Shown: positions 34,556 to 44,218 of the stretch, one piece after another
Numbering within the stretch: position 1 is the stretch's first letter
Layout of the letters: each line of letters starts with the position of its first letter
DNA from: Mucilaginibacter sp. SG564
GTDB lineage: Bacteria > Bacteroidota > Bacteroidia > Sphingobacteriales > Sphingobacteriaceae
Reading direction: 5' to 3'
DNA length: 64,000 nt
NCBI RefSeq assembly: GCF_013149275.1
Contig: NZ_JABGNA010000006.1
Coordinates: 124,001 to 188,000 of the forward strand
The notes under the pieces: generated by a model
The model's input: only the letters and a program-made list of their open reading frames with translations
Told to the model about the DNA's origin: nothing
The model's database searches: none
Translations under genes and position numbers: made by a program

Positions 34556-37500
34556 TTATAAAGTAATGTTAACACCCAGTACAGCTGTTGCCACCAGGGG
34601 ATAAAACGAACTGCTCTGGTTACCGGAGTAGTTGTAAAAATCGGTCTGCGGATCCCAACCTAACCATTTGGAAAAGGTGGCTATGTTTCGCCCACTGGCG
34701 TAAACCTGTAAGTTGGAGATCTTTAAATTTTGTAGCACCTCTTTAGAGAAACTGTAGCTTAAAGTAACATCCTTAATACGGGTGTATGAACCGGAAACAG
34801 GATAGGTGTATTGTCTTGAGTTGGTGTAACTTAACGATGGCCTGGTATTACTTTGGTTAGCCGCCGTCCAGTAGCCTATACCAGCCGGCAGGTTGATCCG
34901 GCCGGCCTGATCCCGGTAATCATAAATAGGATTAGGCTTAAGCGCACCCTGAAAAGTTTGTATGAAGGCACTTAACGAAAAATTTTTATACCTGAGGGTA
35001 TTAGTCATACCGGCAATGTATTTGGGCAAACGTGAACCCAGATAGGTTTTGTCGGCTGTATTGATCTTGCCATCGCCATTTAAGTCGGCAAATTTGAGAT
35101 CGCCAGGCTTGGCGCTTGGATCAACGGTAAAATTGTCACCGTTTTGCCAGATACCGATCAGCTTATAATCATATACAGCCTGTAACTGCTTGCCCAGGAA
35201 CAGATTATTGGTGATATCATCTTTATTGTCGCCATAAAGTTGTACCAGTTTGTTGCGGTTGGCAGAGAAATTTATATTGGTTTCCCAGGAGAAATTATCT
35301 CTTTTAATATTTCGGCTGGTGATAGAGAACTCTATACCCTTATTGGCAGTTTTGCCTATATTATCCAAAATAGTGGTATAACCCGTAATATAAGGTATTT
35401 TACGTGATAACAGCAGGTTGTAGGTTTTGGTATCATAAGCATCGACAGAGCCGCTTATGCGATCTTGTAAGATAGAGAAATCAATGCCGAAGTTGAACCC
35501 TTTTGTACTTTCCCATTTTAAATTCCCGTTGCCGATGGCACTTGGATTTAAACCAGTGGTTGTTGTACTGCCATAGATGTATTGCGTTGAAGCGAGTGTT
35601 GTCAGGGTATTGTAAGATGATACACCCTGATTACCCGAAATACCATATGAAGCCCGTAATTTCAGCGCAGATAATGTGGATATGCCTTTCATAAACGATT
35701 CTTCGGTCATATTCCAGGCCACTGCCACAGAAGGGAATGTACCATATTTATTGGCGGCACTGAATCCTGAAAAACCATCGCGGCGGGCCGTCGCCGTAAA
35801 CAAATATTTTCCCGCATAAGAATAATTGATACGTACCATTTGCGACAGCAGGGTGCTTTGTGTATAACTTGAGGTAGTTTGCTGTATTTGTGCCGAGCCT
35901 AAATTATAAAAGTTGGTCAGGTCATTAATAAAAGTATTGGCGTTTAACGCGTTGCTCAGTGTGTAGTCCTTCTGAGAGCTGTATAACCCGGTAAAGTCCA
36001 GGTTGTGTTTGCCAAAACTGTGGCTGTAGTTCACTATATTTTCTATAAGCCAATGGTTACTCTCGGCATTGGTGATAGTAGCGTGCCCGATGGCATCACC
36101 CGTATTTCTACCCGTGTAATCGCCTGTCATGCTTGGATTATAGGCGTAACCGGTATTCAGCCTGTATTTAAAACCCTTAATAAACGAGGGTTTAATCTCT
36201 GCATAAAAATTACCGTTCCAGGTCCTGTTTTTGCTAACGGTAGGCTGGTAAAGCCCCAATAACGGGTTGGTATAAAGCGCATCTGGATACATCGGGTAGA
36301 TCTGATAATCTCCCTGTGCATTATACTCCTGGCCATATGGGCTCATGACGGTAGCCATATACAGATTGCTTTTGCCGCCGTCATAATTGTTATTGTTAAA
36401 GAACATGTTCGCACCGGCATTTAACCAATCGGTAATTTTAGCATCAAGGTTTGAGCGGATATTGAAACGATTGAACTGATATCCTTTTAGAATGCCTTTC
36501 TCCTTGGTATAATCTCCGGAAACATAATATTTAACATCGGCAGTGCCGCCGGATACATTTAAAGAGTGGTTTTGGATAAAACCCTGTTGCGATATAGCTT
36601 TTATCCAATCGGTTTCCTTACCATTTTTATAGTTTTCCTGCTCGTATAGATTAGGCACCGGAGCGGCTGTTTTACCGGCTTGTTCATCATAATCGAGGTT
36701 TTTCTGCACATATTCGGCACCTCCCATTGGCTTCACCTCATGCGACATATATTCCGGTCCGGCCCAGGCATTGTATTGAATGGAGGGCTTACCTGTTTTG
36801 CCTTTTTTGGTGGTAACAATGATCACTCCGTTTGATCCTCTTGTGCCATAAATAGCCGTAGCCGATGCATCTTTCAGTATCTGAACAGATTCTACATCGG
36901 TGGTGTTAATGTCATTATAAGAACCATTATAAGGCACACCATCCAGCACCACTAAAGGGGAGTTGCTGGCGGTAATTGAATGCAAACCGCGTATATAAAC
37001 TGAACTTACCGAACCCGGCGCGGATGAACCGGAAGTAATATTTATGCCGGGGACAGAGCCTTCGATTGATTGCAGGATATTGGTTACCGGCAAATTCTCC
37101 AGCCGTTGTTTAGCAACAGAGACGATGGCGCCGGTAACATCACTTTTTTTCTGACTGCCATAACCTACAACGACAACCTGCGATAATTCCTTTGAAGTTT
37201 CTTTTAAAACAACGCGCAACGTTGTCTGGTTATTGACAGCAACTTCCTGCCCTTGATAACCGATTGACGTAATAAGCAGCACGCCGGCAGATGGTACATC
37301 TTTGAGCTCAAACTTGCCATCAGCGTCAGACATCGTTCCCTTGCTGCCATCTTTTAACTTGACCGTTGCACCGGGTACAGGTCGCCCGGTAGAATCAACA
37401 ATAAGACCTTTAACGGTAATCATGGAAATTTCCGTATGGCTTGCGCCGGCAATAGATTGATTACCATTTATCGGTTTTTCCGCGGCCTTTACAACAATTG

Positions 37501-37837
37501 TTTTTTCAAAAAAGATATAACTTAAGCCTCTACCTTCAAGACAGGTTTTTATGACCTCATCCAAAGGCGCATGAATAAAGTTGGCATTGATCTTTACTGA
37601 AGCATCCAGCTTCCCGGGTTGATAGAGCACATCGTAACCGGTTTGCATTTTAATGGCTTTGAAAATCTGTTTTAACGTTATATCCTTTTGCGTTAAACTG
37701 AGTTTTTGCGCAAACGTTGAGGCACTTACCTGCAATAGGGTAACGGTTAATACAAGGATGGTGAGTTTCATCATCAACAGTAATTTAGGAACACGGCGCT
37801 TTGGCCAACATAAAATTTCGATGTAAAATTTATACAT
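34556..37837 (-). CDS. SusC/RagA family TonB-linked outer membrane protein with STN domain
   Basis: 1093 aa. The N-terminus (MYKFYIEILCWPKRR...) precedes a signal peptide and is a typical extended start in this lineage. Domains: STN signalling domain (~47-112; LTQKDITLKQIFKAIKMQTGYDVLYQPGKL), carboxypeptidase-regulatory-like beta domain (~145-215), plug (~225-345; GYGSQKKSDVTGAIV, IRGLHSITASNSPLVVLDGVPYNG), then a 22-strand barrel ending in LGVNITL. The STN domain means it signals to the FecR/sigma pair encoded just upstream. Transports the glycan fragment across the outer membrane using TonB energy. Confidence 0.96.
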   Translation of the reverse strand: MYKFYIEILCWPKRRVPKLLLMMKLTILVLTVTLLQVSASTFAQKLSLTQKDITLKQIFKAIKMQTGYDVLYQPGKLDASVKINANFIHAPLDEVIKTCLEGRGLSYIFFEKTIVVKAAEKPINGNQSIAGASHTEISMITVKGLIVDSTGRPVPGATVKLKDGSKGTMSDADGKFELKDVPSAGVLLITSIGYQGQEVAVNNQTTLRVVLKETSKELSQVVVVGYGSQKKSDVTGAIVSVAKQRLENLPVTNILQSIEGSVPGINITSGSSAPGSVSSVYIRGLHSITASNSPLVVLDGVPYNGSYNDINTTDVESVQILKDASATAIYGTRGSNGVIIVTTKKGKTGKPSIQYNAWAGPEYMSHEVKPMGGAEYVQKNLDYDEQAGKTAAPVPNLYEQENYKNGKETDWIKAISQQGFIQNHSLNVSGGTADVKYYVSGDYTKEKGILKGYQFNRFNIRSNLDAKITDWLNAGANMFFNNNNYDGGKSNLYMATVMSPYGQEYNAQGDYQIYPMYPDALYTNPLLGLYQPTVSKNRTWNGNFYAEIKPSFIKGFKYRLNTGYAYNPSMTGDYTGRNTGDAIGHATITNAESNHWLIENIVNYSHSFGKHNLDFTGLYSSQKDYTLSNALNANTFINDLTNFYNLGSAQIQQTTSSYTQSTLLSQMVRINYSYAGKYLFTATARRDGFSGFSAANKYGTFPSVAVAWNMTEESFMKGISTLSALKLRASYGISGNQGVSSYNTLTTLASTQYIYGSTTTTGLNPSAIGNGNLKWESTKGFNFGIDFSILQDRISGSVDAYDTKTYNLLLSRKIPYITGYTTILDNIGKTANKGIEFSITSRNIKRDNFSWETNINFSANRNKLVQLYGDNKDDITNNLFLGKQLQAVYDYKLIGIWQNGDNFTVDPSAKPGDLKFADLNGDGKINTADKTYLGSRLPKYIAGMTNTLRYKNFSLSAFIQTFQGALKPNPIYDYRDQAGRINLPAGIGYWTAANQSNTRPSLSYTNSRQYTYPVSGSYTRIKDVTLSYSFSKEVLQNLKISNLQVYASGRNIATFSKWLGWDPQTDFYNYSGNQSSSFYPLVATAVLGVNITL

Positions 37838-37901
37838 TTGGGTATCTGTTTAAGTTAGAAATGGTATTTAACACACTCGTTCGGTTTGATCAGATAAATT
37901 C

Positions 37902-37930
37902 TACCAGGAGTGCTTCCAACACTCCTGGTA
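37902..37930 (-). promoter_or_regulatory. Perfect hairpin between fecR and susC
   Basis: TACCAGGAGTG (37902-37912) and CACTCCTGGTA (37920-37930) pair perfectly around a 7-nt loop, in the 199-bp gap between the FecR gene and the SusC start. Read in the transcript direction it is followed by only three T (GAATTT), so it could be a weak terminator or attenuator setting FecR and SusC levels apart. Confidence 0.55.
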
Positions 37931-38036
37931 TTTATACCTGAAAACCGGTTTTGCCAATTCTCTACGGGTATTTTTTATGGGTTTTCATTTCAGGTAATCG
38001 AGTTTATTAATCAGCGTTTTATAAATTATCAGTGAA

Positions 38037-39158
38037 TTAATTAGATACGGTTATCCTCTTATCCAAAACTTTAAAGTGAACTGCATTGGTTAGCTCCAGC
38101 GTTTTGATAACCTGTGATACATTCTGGTATTTGGATACCGTACCACTAAAAACCAGGGATTGCAGGGCGATATCTTTATAGTCCACTTCTACATTATACC
38201 ACCTGGATATTTTTTTCATGATACTGGCCAGGCTTTCATCATTAAAAAGAAAATACCCATTTTTCCAGGCTATGGCCTCGTCTGTATCTACCGGCTGAAT
38301 AGTGAAGGTATGATCACTGACGTTTGATTGCTGTCCCGGTTTGATAATCATTTTTTGATTACTGGATACTGTGGTAACCTTTACCGATCCTTCTAATAAG
38401 GTTGTTGCTGTTGTTTTTTCGTCCCTGTAGGCATTGATATTAAAATGGGTGCCTAATACTTCTACTTCCTGTAGATCAGTTTTTACTTTAAAGGGCATAG
38501 CTCTATTGTGGGCCACTTCAAAATATGCTTCGCCAGAGAGTTCAACCAAACGTTCATTGCCTGTAAATGCAACCGGATATTTAAGGGTGGATGCCGCATT
38601 TAACCAAACGTGTGATCCATCTGGCAATATCACCTGGTATTGCTCTCCTTTTGAAGTTGCAAGGGTATTGATCTGGCCCCCCGATTGTTGAAGATTACCG
38701 GATGTATGAGTGCTATAAATAAGTTCACCTTGGGCGTTCTTACTAATTGTTACTCCCCCTTCATTGGCAAGCTGCCCGCTAATGGCGTTACCTAAAATTA
38801 GCTTTTTACCGTTTGCCAATGTCAGGGTAGCCTGGTTTTTACCCGGATTTACATCTGTTTTGCTAATGGGTGTCTGCGTTTTTTGATACAACAGACAATA
38901 AATACCTGTAAATGCAAATAGCGTTATAGCCGCAGCTGCCGCTAAACGGTATCTTCTATTTAACTTTTTAGAGGCCTGTTTCTTTTGAATATCGTCCCAA
39001 ACCTGGTCAACATCCTCCACTCGTTCTTTATCCGTTATCTGAAATAGGGGCAACTGATTATTTTTCAAGTACCAGCTTTCTAAAAACGCCTCGTCTTCCG
39101 AAGTAGCCCGACCCGATCTGTAACGTTCCCATAATTCATTTAATGCTTTGTCTTCCAT
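38037..39158 (-). CDS. FecR family anti-sigma factor
   Basis: 373 aa: N-terminal cytoplasmic anti-sigma part (~1-65), one membrane helix (~70-88, YRLAAAAAITLFAFTGIYCLL), and the periplasmic FecR domain (~110-370) with VILPDGSHVWLNAASTLKYPVAF, ELSGEAYFEVAHN, PFKVKTDLQEVEVLGTHFNINAY, and the C-terminal DUF4974 part (LFNDESLASIMKKISRWYNVEVDYKD). It holds the sigma factor at 39253 inactive until the STN domain of the SusC protein signals substrate. Confidence 0.96.
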   Translation of the reverse strand: MEDKALNELWERYRSGRATSEDEAFLESWYLKNNQLPLFQITDKERVEDVDQVWDDIQKKQASKKLNRRYRLAAAAAITLFAFTGIYCLLYQKTQTPISKTDVNPGKNQATLTLANGKKLILGNAISGQLANEGGVTISKNAQGELIYSTHTSGNLQQSGGQINTLATSKGEQYQVILPDGSHVWLNAASTLKYPVAFTGNERLVELSGEAYFEVAHNRAMPFKVKTDLQEVEVLGTHFNINAYRDEKTTATTLLEGSVKVTTVSSNQKMIIKPGQQSNVSDHTFTIQPVDTDEAIAWKNGYFLFNDESLASIMKKISRWYNVEVDYKDIALQSLVFSGTVSKYQNVSQVIKTLELTNAVHFKVLDKRITVSN

Positions 39159-39252
39159 TATACATAAGGGGCCTATTAATGCCTTTGTTAATGGTAAGGA
39201 AAGTTCAGAGGTTGGTACAGGTAGATGAAATTAAAAATATTTTAACATCTGC

Positions 39253-39831
39253 TTACAAATACATTATTACCAACAGGTAAATTGTTACTCCCAGTTTTAC
39301 CTTTAATATTTTTAACGCGTTCGTAATTTGTTTGCTTACGGTTTGTTCTGATATCTCCAGTTTCCAGGCAATTTCCCTGTGGCTTAGGTATTCGTTTCTG
39401 CTCATTATAAATACTGCTTTCATTTTTGGTGGCAGCATGGCAATTTCTCTTTCAATACTTTTCCGTAACAGATTTTCCCTAACGCGATGGTCAGTTACAA
39501 TCTGCTCTTGTAATGCAAATGCCTTCATTGAATTATGATATTTTTCATGAACCCGTTTTCTGGACATTTTATTCAAGATGGCATTACGGACGGCACCATA
39601 CAAATAGCCCGACAAGCTTCCGGTAAACTCAATTTGTTCTCGTTTAGCCCACAAGTAAGTGAAAACTTCTTGAATAATATCCATAGCTTCTTCGCGGTCA
39701 CGCAACTTATTAACCGCATGTGCGTGAAGAATAAATTTATAACGGTCATAAATCTGAGCATAAGCTTTATGGTCATCCTTCTTTAAAAGAAGCATCAATT
39801 GTTCGTCGCTTGAACTGCTGTAATGGTCCAT
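39253..39831 (-). CDS. RNA polymerase sigma-70 factor, ECF subfamily
   Basis: 192 aa from ATG 39831 (MDHYSSSSDEQLMLLLKKDD); a longer frame to 39870 is less likely. Region 2 is at ~20-90 (AYAQIYDRYKFILHAHAVNKLRDREEAMDIIQEVFTYLWAKRE) and region 4 at ~125-180 (LPPKMKAVFIMSRNEYLSHREIAWKLEISEQTVSKQITNALKILK). The C-terminus ends in a hydrophobic tail TIYLLVIMYL, usual for Bacteroidota ECF factors paired with FecR. It heads the fucoside utilization locus. A 14-bp palindrome AATCCTTAAGGATT lies 85 bp upstream (39916-39929). Confidence 0.96.
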   Translation of the reverse strand: MDHYSSSSDEQLMLLLKKDDHKAYAQIYDRYKFILHAHAVNKLRDREEAMDIIQEVFTYLWAKREQIEFTGSLSGYLYGAVRNAILNKMSRKRVHEKYHNSMKAFALQEQIVTDHRVRENLLRKSIEREIAMLPPKMKAVFIMSRNEYLSHREIAWKLEISEQTVSKQITNALKILKVKLGVTIYLLVIMYL

Positions 39832-40516
39832 TATTTCAGTATTCCAAAAGATAGTCGGCCTGGGAACCATTAGTTGTCCTGACCAGATCCGTTTGTATAA
39901 GATTAAACATGATTAAATCCTTAAGGATTCATAAACAAATCTTTAAGAATACTGGAAGTTAGGTTATCGGGTAGTTGTTTTGAGCATTGGAGGCGCTGTA
40001 AACACCACGCAAACGTTTGATTGAAAAAAGCGGACCGCCTGCTGTGGTTAACATAAATAAATATTATTGATTTTATTATTTCTTGAGTTCCTTATAACTC
40101 GGCATGTATCAAATATTGAATCATCATTTATCTTAACTTTTCATCCTTCCCCATACCTGTTTAAGTTTAATTATTAAAAAGAAGAATGAGATTTCAAACA
40201 AACGTTTGCGTAGATAGGCGGGGAGAATTAAAATATGATCAGCCGTTATCTGGTTCAGATCTATTGGCTTTATGCGACACAATAAATAATCGTAAAGGTC
40301 GATTTCTATTGGGCTATTAGAAATAATATTGAAAGATATGAAAAGTCTGCAAATCAAATGATTGCATGTTTTTTTGTTTGTATCAAAATATCATTTTATG
40401 CACCCAATTGCAACAAAAAGCTGCAAATTCGTTGATTGTCAATGCATTAAATTATTAAGCTTCTTGATAATAGCAGGCTACAAACTTACTTTTGTTTCAC
40501 TTTTAAGCTTGTAATT
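39832..40516. other. Non-coding AT-rich region upstream of the sigma gene and integrase relic
   Basis: Contains the palindrome AATCCTTAAGGATT (39916-39929) and, at 40464-40494, a full Bacteroidota-type promoter TTG-N20-TACTTTTG pointing at the integrase relic. A 74-codon minus-strand open frame at 40133-40357 is AT-rich and not convincing as a gene. Confidence 0.45.
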
Positions 40517-40668
40517 ATGAAAAGTAATTTCCACCTGCTTTTTTACCTGAGAAAGCAAAAAACTACAAATACCGACCAATGGCCATCTACATGCGCATTA
40601 CCGTAGAAGGTAAACGCGTAGATATGTCGGCCGGGCGGCCATCAGCCATACGGTTATATAGCTCATAG
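40517..40668 (+). pseudogene. N-terminal relic of a tyrosine-recombinase (site-specific integrase) gene
   Basis: Starting at ATG 40517 the sequence reads MKSNFHLLFYLRKQK and then loses frame. If one base is restored in the A run near 40557-40562, it continues NYKYRPMAIYMRITVEGKR and VDMSAGR, then departs and stops at 40668. This is the usual beginning of Bacteroidota integrases (Arm DNA-binding domain). So the gene has both a frameshift and loss of all the catalytic part. Its promoter (TTG at 40464, TACTTTTG at 40487) is intact. Confidence 0.72.
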
Positions 40669-40704
40669 ATTTGCAAAAACTAAATAGGAATCGTTAGATG
40701 ATGA

Positions 40705-43700
40705 TCACTTTATTACCGATGTGTTATTTTCCATGTTTACGTCCAGAAATTTCATTTTAGGGTCCGCAGTAATACGAACAGGTCTTTCTTTTAAATTTAG
40801 TAACTTATTACCTGACGAATTATGTATTGCGAACATTTGCCGTTTTCCGTTCTCGAACTCAATTTCCAGCTCAACTTCCCCATTTAAAGGCAGGTTCAAT
40901 TTTTTACCATGATCATCTTCGCTGTATTTATTAGATACAAGATTAAACGATAAATTATAGTGCCCGCTTCTCTGCAGACTAAGAGCCACTTTATATAATT
41001 GAATGTCGTAAGTGACTATGTGTTTGAACAACTCGTCGATCTTAGCTTGCTGGATTTTATTGGCGACCGCATATAGTTCGTTGATAAGGTCCAAAGATGT
41101 TGGGGGCTGATTGGGGTAAGTGTACTTATTAAGAAAATTTTTGAGTGCCTGGTTTATTTTGGATTCGCCTAAAAGAAGATAAAGTTGGTACATCACGACC
41201 ATCCCCTTATCATAACATAGATAGGACTTTTTTGGGTCAGCCTTATATAAAGGTTCCTCATCATCAAAACCACGTTTACCAAGATAAATGTCCTTATGCA
41301 CCTTTATTCGGGATAAGAGATTATCGGTACCATATTTCTTTTTATACAGCATCAGTTCGGTATACATTGCCAATGTTTCGGTAAGTACCTTGCTACCCTG
41401 CCGGTATTCCGGGTCAATCATTGCATTACCCCACCAGGTGTGTGATAGTTCATGGCTTATCTGCTCATTCAGGATATCGCGACGGGCATCATGCTCAATT
41501 TTATTTTGGAACCCGAAATCTTCGTTAATGAAAAACGCTGTCGGGTAGGCTGTAGCCGCGAAGCCTTTAGTGAACGAGGATATTTCCGCGAAGCGAATGG
41601 TACGGTAAGGATATTTACCAAAATTCTCTTCACAATAATCGATCGCTTGTTTGGCGTCGTCCATCAATCGGCCGATATTCTGCTGATGACCGGATTGGTA
41701 ATAAGCTTCTACTGCAATACCATGATGCCTGGTGCGCAATACATTATATTGCGCCGACGCTACAGCGAACCGGAACGGAACGGGCTGTGTTGTTTGATAT
41801 TGATAATAACTCCGTGCAGCCTTATGCCAGCTTGCCTTCAACTCGCCGATGCCGACAGCCATTTGCTCTTTTGAAGTGGATATAGTAGCATTCAAATTAA
41901 TGTAGCCGTAATTATAGGGGGAATCACAAGCCGCATCTAACGGCTTGACAACATCAGATGCCGGTAATTTTCGATGTTTACGCTCGATAGGGTCGTCGAT
42001 CTCGTTATCGGCCATGTAGCCAAACCTCGGGTAAAAATTACTGATTCGAAGAAACGAGCCATTTTTTAATATAGCGCTGAATTGCATAAAACCATTGAAA
42101 GCGGATGCCTGGTAGCTGAAACTGAATGTCATGTTCATTGAACCACCCGGCTTAAGGGGCTGCTTCAGAAAATACCACACATGGCCATAAGCAGCATCAT
42201 TTGATGCTTTTTCGGCATTGGGTATCTTAATGGCTTTCCATTGCAGATCTTTGTCGGTATACAGCAATACGCGATCAATGTCTTCCCTGCTTTTATTGAC
42301 CAGGGTGTAGGTGCCTTTTACTATGTAGCTGTTGTTCTCCGGATAAAGGTCAATGTCGGTATTCACGGCAATGATGGTCGGTTGCGGCGTGTCGCGGTAT
42401 TTTTTGTACTTTTTCTCGTAAACCTGCTTCCAGTCGTTACGTTCATTTTTGCGTTTGATCACTGTTTGATTCGAGATCACATAACCCGATATAAAGGCAC
42501 CTGCAACACAAATTGACAGGAGTACGAGCGGAGCCAATTTTATTTTATACCATTTTTGGAAACTTTCCCAAACTTTTATTGCGATCATAAGAATACCGGC
42601 GGTAACGAAGATCCCGTACAGCGTTTTATAATGGAACGCGTTCAGAAGAAGGTCGAAGCCGTTCATTTCACTATATTCACCATGATATACATTGGCAAAA
42701 AGCAATAAGGGGTTCTTTAATCCGATCAGGCCTCCGAGGGAGGTATTGAGGATTAGCAACAATAAAGTAGATACGGCCAACCCCTTATATCGGTTCTTAC
42801 AAAAGACCTGTATAGATACGACCAATGCAGCACTAAACGAAAGCGGCAGGCCGGTCAGGTAGAACAACGAAAGATAAAGCTGCCAGTCAATATGAGGACA
42901 GGCAAATAACAACTGGAACAGTATGCCGATGACCATGTTAGAGGCGATCAACAGTAAGAGTACCGCCGATAAGGTACACCATCTGGCCATCAAAACAATG
43001 CTGGGAGGAACAGGACTGCTGTTCTCTAACGCATCGAAACGGGTGCTTTGGCTATACCAAAAGATCTCGCTTCCGTAAAATATTACCGCCAATAGCCCGA
43101 CTATCGGAAACACCTCCAATATATTGGAAATCATTAATGCCGAGGTTGCGAACTTCTCGGGAAAACGTGAGCCGCCTGCGATATCCCCATACAATTCCAT
43201 ACTTAAAAAACATCCCCAACCCAGGATCAATAACCAGAAAGGAATACTTTTGACCACAAAACTTAAGTTTCGTTTTACAAAGCTGTACCACGCCTTGATC
43301 AGGTAGTGCGATCCACTGATCTGTGTTCGTAGTGGTTGATACCTGATCGTTGGTGTTTGCGGGGGAGCAGCGCACTGTTTCCGGCTAACAGTCTTCGTGC
43401 CTGATAAGGTGAAGTTAAGTTTGCGATAGGCAAATATGATAAAAATGCCGCTGATAAAGGTGTAGAATACACGGTTGAATAGGAAATTATCCCGTAAAGC
43501 CAATACCTGACTATTGCGCTGAGCTGCGGACCAGTATTGTGTCTGTTCAAAAAAGGCAGCCATGCCAAATGGGTCAAGCCGCGCCATGAGCTGCATGCTT
43601 TGTGCCGAAACCGGCGAAGCATTAGCCATCAGCGGCGAGTTGGTAAATAATGATATGCCCCAATAGAGGAAATAGATGAACAGGCCGGAGATGTATATGA

Positions 43701-44217
43701 TCATCTTGTTCTTTGCGATCGCCCCGATGCTGCAAATGATACCAGTGCAGAACAAGATATTAGGAACAGCCAATGTCAAGAATGGATGAGCGTAACTCCA
43801 AAGTTGAAAGCCGGTGTATTGATCGGTATAGCTTCTGAAAAGTTGATGCCCTAATAATAATCCCGCCATAAATAATGCGAATGAGAACGTTGCCACCATG
43901 AAGATCACTGTCATCCGGCTGGTCAGATATGCTAACTTATTGATGGGGGTAGCATACAGAATGAGATCGAACTGTGAGTCTTTTTCGCGAAGTAAGCTTT
44001 GCGCAGCAAGCAAGGTAACCGTGAATATCGACAGTAGTGACGCTATCCCTGCGATATAGGTAATCACGTACGGAGAGTTTTTGAATGTGTCCTGAAAAGG
44101 GAAGTTAGCAGCAGCTGCGGTGACCAAACCTAAAGCTGCGAACAATACCAGAACAAGGTAAAAACTGATCTTGCGGGCAAAGAACAGCCAGTCGAATTTG
44201 AGTAAGGCAGTGAACAT
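40705..44217 (-). CDS. ABC transporter permease fused to M1-type metallopeptidase domain
   Basis: The start at 44217 (MFTALLKFDWLFFARKISF) directly follows the ATPase stop; an earlier frame to 44307 overlaps the ATPase and is not preferred. 1170 aa. The first ~600 residues hold about twelve membrane helices in two ABC-2-like sets. From ~620 on is an extracytoplasmic aminopeptidase-like part: beta domain, then HELSHTWWGN (HExxH, near residue 920) with a downstream Glu in TETLAMYTELMLY, as in M1 gluzincins. This permease-peptidase architecture is known in Bacteroidota; the substrate is unknown. Its companion ATPase is next door. Confidence 0.93.
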   Translation of the reverse strand: MFTALLKFDWLFFARKISFYLVLVLFAALGLVTAAAANFPFQDTFKNSPYVITYIAGIASLLSIFTVTLLAAQSLLREKDSQFDLILYATPINKLAYLTSRMTVIFMVATFSFALFMAGLLLGHQLFRSYTDQYTGFQLWSYAHPFLTLAVPNILFCTGIICSIGAIAKNKMIIYISGLFIYFLYWGISLFTNSPLMANASPVSAQSMQLMARLDPFGMAAFFEQTQYWSAAQRNSQVLALRDNFLFNRVFYTFISGIFIIFAYRKLNFTLSGTKTVSRKQCAAPPQTPTIRYQPLRTQISGSHYLIKAWYSFVKRNLSFVVKSIPFWLLILGWGCFLSMELYGDIAGGSRFPEKFATSALMISNILEVFPIVGLLAVIFYGSEIFWYSQSTRFDALENSSPVPPSIVLMARWCTLSAVLLLLIASNMVIGILFQLLFACPHIDWQLYLSLFYLTGLPLSFSAALVVSIQVFCKNRYKGLAVSTLLLLILNTSLGGLIGLKNPLLLFANVYHGEYSEMNGFDLLLNAFHYKTLYGIFVTAGILMIAIKVWESFQKWYKIKLAPLVLLSICVAGAFISGYVISNQTVIKRKNERNDWKQVYEKKYKKYRDTPQPTIIAVNTDIDLYPENNSYIVKGTYTLVNKSREDIDRVLLYTDKDLQWKAIKIPNAEKASNDAAYGHVWYFLKQPLKPGGSMNMTFSFSYQASAFNGFMQFSAILKNGSFLRISNFYPRFGYMADNEIDDPIERKHRKLPASDVVKPLDAACDSPYNYGYINLNATISTSKEQMAVGIGELKASWHKAARSYYQYQTTQPVPFRFAVASAQYNVLRTRHHGIAVEAYYQSGHQQNIGRLMDDAKQAIDYCEENFGKYPYRTIRFAEISSFTKGFAATAYPTAFFINEDFGFQNKIEHDARRDILNEQISHELSHTWWGNAMIDPEYRQGSKVLTETLAMYTELMLYKKKYGTDNLLSRIKVHKDIYLGKRGFDDEEPLYKADPKKSYLCYDKGMVVMYQLYLLLGESKINQALKNFLNKYTYPNQPPTSLDLINELYAVANKIQQAKIDELFKHIVTYDIQLYKVALSLQRSGHYNLSFNLVSNKYSEDDHGKKLNLPLNGEVELEIEFENGKRQMFAIHNSSGNKLLNLKERPVRITADPKMKFLDVNMENNTSVIK

Positions 44218-44218
44218 G

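Noticed and set aside
40133..40357. 74-codon minus-strand open frame
   Set aside because: AT-rich by chance, no recognisable pattern, isolated in an intergenic gap next to an integrase relic.
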